From an uncultured Clostridia bacterium (lineage in GTDB: Bacteria > Bacillota > Clostridia > Oscillospirales > Ruminococcaceae), in NCBI GenBank assembly GCA_947175045.1, contig CAMWLH010000190.1, positions 1-5,082 on the forward strand: a stretch of DNA of 5,082 nt. Reading direction: 5' to 3'. Numbering within the stretch: the stretch's first letter is position 1; every line of letters starts with the position of its first letter. The position numbers and the translations under genes were made by a program. Below are positions 1-5,082 of the stretch, one piece after another. The notes below the pieces were generated by a model. That model was not told the origin of the DNA. It was given only the letters and a program-made list of their open reading frames with translations, and ran no database searches.

Positions 1-1
1 G

Positions 2-1552
2 ATTAACACCGTGGGCGATCTTTCAAGCGGCACGGTGGGCGCGGACGGTATGTCGGCAACGGGTTCGGCGGGAGCTGCGGGCACGTCGGGAACTGCAGGG
101 ACTTCGGGCACTGCGGGAACCTCGGGCACTGCCGGTACTTCAAGTGTTGCGGGAATTTCAAGCACTACGGGAACCTCGGGTTCAACCGCTGTCTCGGGCA
201 CTTCGAGTACCGTTGTAACTCCGGGCTCCGCTGATACGGAGAGCACCGCGGGTATCACTTCGGGAACTCCAAGCACCGCGGGCACAGAAAAAGCAACCGA
301 CACCGCTGTCACTGTCCCGCCTTCCGCTCCCTCGGAAAGCGGCGAATATGCCCCGAGCTATATCGGCGGCTCGTCAAGCGGTCATGACAGCGCGGACAAG
401 TCGCTTTTTGACTCGTACGCGGAAATGTCGGACGGACTTATGGGTGCTCCCGAGGCTACGCCCGATATGGGGTATTTCGACGCTGAATTCGGTGTCGGAT
501 ATTATGACGATATGGTGATCGACCCCGATTACGGTTATTATGAGCCGCAGCCCGAGCCCCCGCAGGCGGGTCTGCTGACGGGCGGCGAGTGGCGCGACAA
601 CGATCACTGGAGCGACTGGAACGCGCTGTATTCCTCCCGCGGCGACTGGAGCATATACAAGGAAAGCTGGAGGATATCCTTTGACAACCGCATAGCCGTA
701 AGGGTGACATCAGACGGCGAGCCGCTTGAGGGCGCAAAGGTATCCTGCGGCGGAATGAGCGCCGTAACGGACAACAAGGGCAGAGCCTACCTGTTCTACA
801 CTGCGTTGAACGGACCCACCGAGCCTATAAAGGTATCCTACGGCGATATCACCGAGGAGCTTGACGGGGTTATCGGCGACGCGGAGCTTACCTGTGAGCT
901 TTCGGGAGCGGTGCGCGGCGAAAAGAAGCTCGACCTGATGATAGTGTGCGACACTACGGGCTCTATGAGCGACGAGCTGGTATATCTCCAGGAAGAGCTT
1001 AAGGATATCATAAACCGCATACAGCGCGACAACAGCAATATTCCCACCAGATTGAGCGTTAATTTTTACCGCGATGAGGGCGACGAGTATGTCGTGTGCG
1101 AATACCCCTTTACCGAGGATATCGGCGCTGCCGTAACGGAGCTCGGCAAGCAGTACGCGGAGGGCGGCGGGGACTTCCCCGAGGCGGTGCATACCGCTCT
1201 TGACAGCGCGATAAACAATCACGACTGGAATGAGGACAGCGTAAAGCTGATGTTCCTGGTGCTGGACGCGCCTCCCCATGACGACCCGCAGATAATCGAC
1301 AGCGTAAACTCTCTTATCATGCAGGCGGCGGAGCAGGGCATACGCATTATCCCCATAGCCTCCAGCGGAATTGACAAGTCCACCGAGTATCTTCTGCGGA
1401 ATATGGCGTTCGTTACGGGCGGAACATATACGTTTCTCACCAATGACAGCGGCATAGGCGGGGATCATATCGAAGCCACTGTGGGGGCTTACAATGTGGA
1501 ACGACTGAACGATATGATGGTAAGAATAGTAAACGGATACCTTAACAGCTGA
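2..1552 (+). CDS. VWA-domain surface protein with Ser/Thr/Gly/Ala repeat stalk (5' end missing)
   Basis: The frame is open from base 2. A GTG at 11 is the first possible start, but the 10 bases before it hold no ribosome site, so the true start and any export signal probably lie upstream. Numbering from that GTG: residues 5-115 are low-complexity Ser/Thr/Gly/Ala with a GTSGTA hexapeptide repeat. Residues 151-185 are acidic and rich in Tyr and Pro. A Trp-rich stretch (W194, W200, W203, W213, W220) follows. Residues 225-297 look like a carboxypeptidase-regulatory or Ig-like beta-sandwich (PLEGAKV, then TDNKGRA). Residues 307-505 form a VWA domain with DTTGS at 314-318 (D-x-T-x-S, a metal site), YRDEGDE, GGGDFPEAV at 385-393 and DAPPH at 419-423. 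VWA domains commonly bind a divalent cation and protein ligands. An extracellular adhesion or scaffold role is inferred from the stalk and domain order. The ligand is unknown. The end is a TGA at 1550. Confidence 0.85.
   Translation: MNTVGDLSSGTVGADGMSATGSAGAAGTSGTAGTSGTAGTSGTAGTSSVAGISSTTGTSGSTAVSGTSSTVVTPGSADTESTAGITSGTPSTAGTEKATDTAVTVPPSAPSESGEYAPSYIGGSSSGHDSADKSLFDSYAEMSDGLMGAPEATPDMGYFDAEFGVGYYDDMVIDPDYGYYEPQPEPPQAGLLTGGEWRDNDHWSDWNALYSSRGDWSIYKESWRISFDNRIAVRVTSDGEPLEGAKVSCGGMSAVTDNKGRAYLFYTALNGPTEPIKVSYGDITEELDGVIGDAELTCELSGAVRGEKKLDLMIVCDTTGSMSDELVYLQEELKDIINRIQRDNSNIPTRLSVNFYRDEGDEYVVCEYPFTEDIGAAVTELGKQYAEGGGDFPEAVHTALDSAINNHDWNEDSVKLMFLVLDAPPHDDPQIIDSVNSLIMQAAEQGIRIIPIASSGIDKSTEYLLRNMAFVTGGTYTFLTNDSGIGGDHIEATVGAYNVERLNDMMVRIVNGYLNS
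80..187 (+). repeat. 18-base in-frame tandem repeat encoding GTSGTA-like hexapeptides
   Basis: Six consecutive 18-base units begin at 80, 98, 116, 134, 152 and 170. The first three encode GTSGTA exactly, and the later ones drift to GTSSVA, GISSTT and GTSGST. The units differ mainly at third codon positions (Gly as ggc, ggg, gga or ggt; Thr as acg, act or acc). The peptide is therefore better preserved than the DNA. Together with the following Ser/Thr-rich stretch this reads as a flexible, possibly glycosylated, wall-spanning linker in the VWA protein. The number of exact copies is low, so recent slippage is not obvious. Confidence 0.85.
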
Positions 1553-1589
1553 CAGCTCCGGTGCTCTGCGGTTTAAAAACGCTGTCAGC
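1548..1589. other. 9-bp perfect inverted repeat after the VWA gene
   Basis: GCTGACAGC (1548-1556) is matched by its reverse complement GCTGTCAGC (1581-1589), with 24 bases between them. The left arm overlaps the VWA stop codon (TGA at 1550). A small inner CCG/CGG pairing (1558-1560 with 1569-1571) could extend the fold. There is no T-run directly after the right arm, so it is not a standard Rho-independent terminator. It could be an attenuator, an mRNA-end stabilising structure, a regulator site or chance. Confidence 0.4.
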
Positions 1590-1609
1590 GGCGCAGGCTT
1601 AATTACATT
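1582..1609 (+). promoter_or_regulatory. Weak candidate promoter for the 195-residue membrane protein
   Basis: CTGTCA (1582-1587) matches four of six bases of the -35 consensus. It is followed after 16 bases by TACATT (1604-1609), a moderate -10 match in an A/T-rich stretch. Transcription would start near 1616 and leave a leader of about 28 bases with the GGAGG site. The -35 overlaps the right arm of the inverted repeat. Read-through from the VWA gene is an equally good explanation for expression of the downstream gene. Confidence 0.22.
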
Positions 1610-1643
1610 ATTATTTCAAAAAACATTCGGAGGATATAAGCCT

Positions 1644-2231
1644 ATGTTACAATCCAAGTTAAAAAAATCTGTCGTGATAGCGCTTGTAATTGCCGTGGTT
1701 GCTCTCTTGTCGGAAATATTATGCATAATGCGTATAGCGAAAACGGTCGAAAGCAATCTTGAATATTCCGAGATCGCCCTTGTGAAGCTTTGCGCAAATT
1801 ATGCGTGGGGAGCGCAGGAAACTGTTTACATCCTGACCTCGGACGGAACGCTGTATTTCGACGACGATCTAACGCGGGATTACGGTGAAAAATCAATTTA
1901 TGGGGATAACGTTCACGAAAGCCTTACGGAATGTGTTTTGAGCGCCATCAATGAAAACAAGTCTGTATATCGCGGCGAGGAAAGACCCGAAATATTGAAT
2001 ACCCTTATAACACTGACGGATTATGAAAGCATTGACCTTAAGCTGCGTCATTCGGCATATGACATGGGAACAACGTCATACTGCGTGCTGCTTATAAAAG
2101 ATGACAGCGCCAAACTGATTGAAATGAAACAAACGGGAGATTATTCATCGGCAGCGCATAACCCCATAATTGAAATAATCTGCACGACATTTGATATGAC
2201 GCTTTCGACAATCAATAAAAAATTGGGATAA
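1644..2231 (+). CDS. Small membrane-anchored protein of unknown function (195 aa)
   Basis: I do not recognise this family. ATG at 1644 is supported by GGAGG at 1629-1633, ten bases upstream. Lys5, Lys7 and Lys8 precede one hydrophobic helix at about residues 10-29 (VVIALVIAVVALL), so the N-terminus should face the cytoplasm and residues 30-195 the outside. The C-terminal part is mixed alpha/beta in character and acidic in places (DGTLYFDDD at 67-75), with cysteines at 50, 97, 147 and 180 besides C27 in the helix. C27 does not sit in a proper lipobox (EILC). The gene follows the VWA gene by 91 bases on the same strand and ends in TAA five bases before the shared terminator, so it may be the last gene of that transcript. 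Its GC content is clearly below that of its neighbours (hand counts of 21 to 26 G+C per 60 bases on three sequence lines, against 40 to 43 on single lines in the flanking genes), which could mean separate ancestry. A sensor-like extracellular domain is possible but unproven. Confidence 0.8.
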   Translation: MLQSKLKKSVVIALVIAVVALLSEILCIMRIAKTVESNLEYSEIALVKLCANYAWGAQETVYILTSDGTLYFDDDLTRDYGEKSIYGDNVHESLTECVLSAINENKSVYRGEERPEILNTLITLTDYESIDLKLRHSAYDMGTTSYCVLLIKDDSAKLIEMKQTGDYSSAAHNPIIEIICTTFDMTLSTINKKLG

Positions 2232-2235
2232 AATA

Positions 2236-2271
2236 ACCCGCCCCTTTCATTTCAGGGGCGGGTATATTTTT
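2236..2271. terminator. Bidirectional Rho-independent terminator between convergent genes
   Basis: A perfect 10-bp stem, ACCCGCCCCT (2236-2245) with AGGGGCGGGT (2254-2263), closes an 8-base loop. On the + strand it is followed by ATATTTTT (2264-2271), a good U-tract that overlaps the last codon of the opposing glycosyltransferase gene. On the - strand the following bases read TATTTTATCC, a weaker U-rich tail. The hairpin lies five bases after the TAA of the 195-residue protein and seven bases beyond the stop of the glycosyltransferase, so it probably serves both. Confidence 0.88.
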
Positions 2272-3235
2272 ACGATTTATCGTTATAGTCCTCTCCGGTG
2301 CGCTCTGAAATTATATACCGCGGACGCGCCTTTACTTCAAGGTATATCTTCCCGATATATTCGCCGATAACTCCTGTCGAAATAAGCTGAATGCCGCTTA
2401 CAAAGCAGATTATGCACACCGTGGAAGCCCAGCCCGCTACCGTAAGCCCCAGCAAAGCGCTAACAATTGCCCAGATTATCCCGATAAAGCTTATTACCGC
2501 TATAACCATGCCGAAACTCATAATCAGCTTGATGGGCTTGATGGACAGGCTGGTTATCCCGTCCAGTGCCAGAGCAAGCATTTTAGAGAGCGGATAGTGA
2601 CTTTTTCCCGCAAGCCGTTCATGGCGCTCATAGGGTACGGATGTGCTCTTAAATCCAACCAAGGGCACCATGCCGCGCAGGAAGATGTTGACCTCCTTGT
2701 ACTCCGCCAGCTCGCGCAGAACGCGGTTGCTTATCAGTCGATAATCCGCGTGATTGAACACCACTTCCGCGCCCATTGCGTTCATCAGCTTATAGAAGCT
2801 CTCCGCGGTAAAGCGCTTGAAAAAGGTGTCGGTGTCCCGCTTGCTGCGCACCCCGTAGACCACCTCGCAGCCCCCGAGGTACTCCTCCACCATCTTGTCC
2901 ATGGCGTTGATGTCGTCCTGTCCGTCGCAGTCGATGCTGATGGTTATATCGCAGTTGTCCTTCGCCTCCATCAGCCCCGCCAGCACGGCGTTCTGATGTC
3001 CGCGGTTGCGGCTCTGGGATATCCCCATAAAACGGCTGTCGGTCTCAGCAAGGTTTTTTATGATATCCCAGGTGTTGTCCCTGCTGCCGTCGTTCACAAA
3101 CATAATGCGGCTTTCCTCCGATATCTTCTTTTCGTCTGTCAGCTGCGTCAGCTTGTCCAGAAACAGCTTTGAGGTTATCGGCAGCACATCCTGCTCGTTA
3201 TAGCAGGGAATTATCATTATCAGCTTTGGAAGCAT
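2270..3235 (-). CDS. Family 2 glycosyltransferase, GtrB/DPMS-like (polyprenyl-phosphate sugar transferase)
   Basis: This enzyme is expected to move a sugar from a nucleotide donor onto undecaprenyl phosphate at the inner face of the membrane, giving a lipid-linked sugar for cell-surface glycan or teichoic-acid decoration. The GT-A fold motifs are complete: IIPCYNE (8-14), VNDGSRDNT (47-55), RNRGHQNAVLAGL (76-88) and the metal-binding DCDGQDD (102-108), where this family often has DADLQDP. The juxtamembrane block RLAGKSHYPLSKML (207-220) followed by DGITSLSIKP (225-234) is typical of GtrB-type proteins. Two membrane helices follow at about 237-262 and 268-291, and the C-terminal tail carries ARPRYII (303-309). 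The length of 321 residues is normal. ATG at 3235 has AAAGGA (3245-3250) nine bases upstream. The sugar cannot be told from sequence. No GtrA flippase or GT-C partner lies within the window. Undecaprenyl-phosphate glucosyl-, galactosyl- and mannosyltransferase are all possible. Confidence 0.93.
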   Translation of the reverse strand: MLPKLIMIIPCYNEQDVLPITSKLFLDKLTQLTDEKKISEESRIMFVNDGSRDNTWDIIKNLAETDSRFMGISQSRNRGHQNAVLAGLMEAKDNCDITISIDCDGQDDINAMDKMVEEYLGGCEVVYGVRSKRDTDTFFKRFTAESFYKLMNAMGAEVVFNHADYRLISNRVLRELAEYKEVNIFLRGMVPLVGFKSTSVPYERHERLAGKSHYPLSKMLALALDGITSLSIKPIKLIMSFGMVIAVISFIGIIWAIVSALLGLTVAGWASTVCIICFVSGIQLISTGVIGEYIGKIYLEVKARPRYIISERTGEDYNDKS

Positions 3236-3266
3236 TTCGGTTTATCCTTTCAATATTCTGTGTATC

Positions 3267-3295
3267 ATTGTAAATCATTTTTCCGTCCTTGTCAA
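3267..3295 (-). promoter_or_regulatory. Strong sigma-A-type promoter of the glycosyltransferase gene
   Basis: Read on the - strand, a perfect TTGACA -35 (3290-3295) is separated by exactly 17 bases from TACAAT (3267-3272), which matches five of six bases of the -10 consensus. Transcription should begin near 3260, giving a leader of about 25 bases that contains the AAAGGA ribosome site. The promoter lies after the terminator of the M23 gene, so the glycosyltransferase is expected to be transcribed independently. No clear operator repeat is seen around it, which suggests constitutive expression. Confidence 0.85.
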
Positions 3296-3326
3296 TATAA
3301 TTGCCCGAATTTCAGCATTTCAACAC

Positions 3327-3350
3327 AAAAACCCCCGAAAAATTCGGGGG
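3327..3350 (-). terminator. Rho-independent terminator of the M23 peptidase gene
   Basis: An 8-bp perfect stem, CCCCCGAA (3332-3339) with TTCGGGGG (3343-3350), closes a 3-base loop. On the - strand it is followed by TTTTT (complement of 3327-3331) and sits 15 bases past the TAA of the M23 gene. The + strand side has only CTTTTA after the stem, and no + strand gene ends here, so - strand use is favoured. Confidence 0.88.
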
Positions 3351-3365
3351 CTTTTATATACGATT

Positions 3366-5082
3366 TTAATACTCAACGCAGCCGGGCGCTCTCTTATGCC
3401 ATGGCAGATAGTTTATGGGATTGTACCAGACGTCATTGATACGCACCTCAAAGTGCAGGTGGTTGCCCGTTGCCACACCCGTCGCGCCTACGTCGGCGAT
3501 CTGCTGACCCTGAGTTACCCGTTCACCCACTCCGACATGCAGATAGCTGCAATGACCGTAAACTGTCACGATACCGTTGTCATGCTCTATCATAATGCAG
3601 TTTCCGTAGCCGTAGTACCACTGCGACAATGTGACCGTTCCCGAAGCCGCGGCTATGATGGGAGTTCCGTAGGGAGCGCCGATATCAATGCCCGAATGCC
3701 CGTAATATCCGCCGTGCCCGTACACCATCTCATTGATCTGACCGCCGTCAGAGCCGCCGACAGGCCAGTAGAACTCTCCATAGCCGATGCCTTCCTGAAT
3801 GCTTATGGGAAGATCGTCGGGCAGGGGTTTCGTGCCGTCATAAATGATCTCCGTCACGGGGTCGGTCACGGTGATCCTTGTGATCTCCTTGCGGCGAACC
3901 TCAACTCCGTTTATGTAGGATACGTTCGCGGTCACTCTGTCCGTCCCGGGTACACCATCCTGATAAGTCGTATAAGAGCCGACATAGTGGGTGCTGTCCT
4001 CGTAATGCTCCGTGTCATAGTCGGTGTAAACGTCGTAGGATTCCAGCCTTGTTACCGTTACCGCGAGGAAAGGCTCCTCCTGGTCGATAAGAAATCTGTC
4101 GCCCACATATATCGTAGTATCCTCCGAAAAGCCCGGGTTCAGCGCCGCAAGCTCTTCGTAAGTCATTCCCAAGGTATCGCATATCGCACTTGGGGAATCC
4201 CCCTCCTGCGCGGTATAATAAGCCGCCACACTGCGCTTTGAGGTGATAAGCCTGATTATCGAATCCTCCGAAACAACGCTCTCCGCAAGGTAGAGACCCG
4301 GCTCAAAGGTTATCTCGTTTTCAAACTGCACCATTTCGCCCTCTGTTCCGCTGCGCCATACGTCAAGAAGATTATCCAGAGTTTCCTCAACCGCGGTCTT
4401 ATCCTCGAGCGCTCCGTAGAAGGAGCTGCCGATATACATTCCGTAGCCCTCGATTATCTCCGCGTTCATGGAAGCCAGCAGCTTATCGGCGAGCTGATAC
4501 TGGGTGAGAGTGCTGCCGTGACCTACTATGTCCACCTCATAGGCGGGCACAAAGGTTATGGTCTCAGTGTTGCTGTCCATATAGTTTATACGCTGTTGAA
4601 CTATCTTTTCCGCGTCGGTGAATATCGTTTCGTCGGTTATGTAACCCATAAAATCGCCGTTTACGGTGAGCTTCAGCGCATAAGCCATCGAGCTTGCGTA
4701 AGTCACGATATTAAACAGAAAGACACAGCTTATTATCGGCAGCGCGTAGTTGCATATCGTAACGGCTATTCCGCGCTTTCCGAAGATCATTCTTCCCGTG
4801 ACCCTTATCCGTGCCGCGAAGCCCTTCAAAGCGCTCTCCTCGCTGGCGTTTCTGATCTCCGTGCGTCCCATCTTGATCGCCTTGCCGTAGCGCACAAAGG
4901 GTCTGCCTATAAACTCTCCGAACCGCCTGAACACCACCGCCAGGAACTCGCACAGATTTATTATCCCGCGCACGATAAATTCCAGCACTATCATGCCCAG
5001 CCTGCCGAGATACCCCAGTGCCGCCATCATAGCCGCAAACAGATACTCGCCCACATGGCTAACGCCGTTGCTTATATGTTCT
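3366..5082 (-). CDS. Membrane-anchored LysM-G5-M23 peptidoglycan endopeptidase (5' end missing)
   Basis: This is a zinc metallopeptidase predicted to cut peptide cross-links in peptidoglycan outside the cell. The frame stays open to the window edge. A GTG at 5054 is the first visible start but has no ribosome site, so the gene probably begins further upstream. Counting from that GTG, residues 4-60 are hydrophobic and basic and probably membrane-associated. A membrane helix follows at about 101-124. Residues 127-275 are an extracellular segment of unknown fold, beginning with VNGDFMGYITDETIF (131-145). A LysM domain that should bind glycan occupies about 278-323 (TAQEGDSPSAICDTLGMT, then NPGF). 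A G5 domain lies at about 330-410, and the M23 domain at about 427-551. The M23 zinc ligands H453, D457 and H534 and the catalytic histidines H501 (YGHCS) and H532 (HLHFEV) are all present, so the enzyme should be active. It could act in growth, division or sporulation, and the window does not decide which. Confidence 0.93.
   Translation of the reverse strand, partial: EHISNGVSHVGEYLFAAMMAALGYLGRLGMIVLEFIVRGIINLCEFLAVVFRRFGEFIGRPFVRYGKAIKMGRTEIRNASEESALKGFAARIRVTGRMIFGKRGIAVTICNYALPIISCVFLFNIVTYASSMAYALKLTVNGDFMGYITDETIFTDAEKIVQQRINYMDSNTETITFVPAYEVDIVGHGSTLTQYQLADKLLASMNAEIIEGYGMYIGSSFYGALEDKTAVEETLDNLLDVWRSGTEGEMVQFENEITFEPGLYLAESVVSEDSIIRLITSKRSVAAYYTAQEGDSPSAICDTLGMTYEELAALNPGFSEDTTIYVGDRFLIDQEEPFLAVTVTRLESYDVYTDYDTEHYEDSTHYVGSYTTYQDGVPGTDRVTANVSYINGVEVRRKEITRITVTDPVTEIIYDGTKPLPDDLPISIQEGIGYGEFYWPVGGSDGGQINEMVYGHGGYYGHSGIDIGAPYGTPIIAAASGTVTLSQWYYGYGNCIMIEHDNGIVTVYGHCSYLHVGVGERVTQGQQIADVGATGVATGNHLHFEVRINDVWYNPINYLPWHKRAPGCVEY

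Noticed and set aside
11..13. GTG as the true start of the VWA protein
   Set aside because: No ribosome site precedes it, the frame continues to the window edge, and the protein would start inside its stalk with no export signal.
80..187. CRISPR-like or non-coding repeat array
   Set aside because: The units are contiguous without spacers, are only 18 bases long and stay in the reading frame of a larger protein.
710..1468. Long open frame on the - strand inside the VWA gene (252 codons)
   Set aside because: It lies entirely antisense to a gene with clear VWA motifs, its translation shows no recognisable domain, and long antisense frames are expected opposite GC-rich coding DNA.
1713..1724. 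Lipobox around Cys27 of the 195-residue protein
   Set aside because: The residues before the Cys are E-I-L, without the small residue needed at -1, and the helix continues past it, so a membrane anchor is more likely.
2597..3172. Open frame of 191 codons on the + strand opposite the glycosyltransferase
   Set aside because: It is antisense to all the conserved GT-A motifs, and its His/Leu/Val-rich translation is typical of a shadow frame.
3236..3365. Riboswitch or small RNA between the M23 and glycosyltransferase genes
   Set aside because: The region is fully explained by a terminator, a promoter and a short leader of about 25 bases, which is too short for a known riboswitch.
3396..4241. Open frame of 281 codons on the + strand opposite the M23 gene
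   Set aside because: It overlaps the G5 and catalytic M23 coding sequence, and the protein looks like an antisense shadow with no family features.
5052..5054. GTG as the true start of the M23 protein
   Set aside because: The bases upstream (5055-5082) hold no Shine-Dalgarno-like site and the frame stays open to the edge, so the start is probably outside the window, though this cannot be excluded.

Overview
The window looks like an ordinary piece of a chromosome from a Gram-positive, low-to-mid GC Firmicute, most likely a gut Clostridia/Ruminococcaceae-type organism. The grounds are a consensus sigma-A type promoter, Shine-Dalgarno sites of the GGAGG/AAAGGA type, compact Rho-independent terminators, and a surface-directed gene set (a LysM-G5-M23 peptidoglycan hydrolase, a polyprenyl-phosphate glycosyltransferase and a VWA surface protein). 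The genus is inferred from gene style only. I see no phage, IS element, CRISPR array, tRNA or rRNA.

Layout. On the + strand, positions 2-1552 hold the 3' part of a gene for a large VWA-domain protein. It has a Ser/Thr/Gly/Ala repeat stalk, an acidic Tyr-rich stretch, a Trp-rich motif, a beta-sandwich-like domain and a C-terminal VWA domain. After a 91-base gap containing a 9-bp inverted repeat comes 1644-2231, a small protein with one N-terminal membrane helix and no recognised family. It is visibly lower in GC than its neighbours. The remaining two genes are on the - strand. Positions 2270-3235 encode a GtrB/DPMS-like family 2 glycosyltransferase with two C-terminal membrane helices. Positions 3366-5082 encode a membrane-anchored LysM-G5-M23 endopeptidase whose 5' end lies beyond the window.

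Transcription. The two strands converge at about 2232-2269, where a 10-bp GC-rich hairpin fills almost the whole 38-base gap and probably stops both transcripts. The M23 gene has its own terminator (3327-3350). The glycosyltransferase has its own promoter (TTGACA, 17 bases, TACAAT; 3267-3295), so the two - strand genes appear to be separate transcription units even though they are neighbours.

How the genes fit together. All four products are predicted to sit at or outside the cytoplasmic membrane: one remodels peptidoglycan, one charges undecaprenyl phosphate with a sugar, one is a likely surface adhesion or metal-binding VWA protein, and one is an unknown anchored protein. This is a cell-envelope neighbourhood, but nothing in the sequence shows that the genes form one pathway. 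I did not find a convincing novel system. The most useful follow-ups are the orphan 195-residue protein, the altered MIDAS motif of the VWA protein, and the long N-terminal cytoplasmic segment of the M23 protein.
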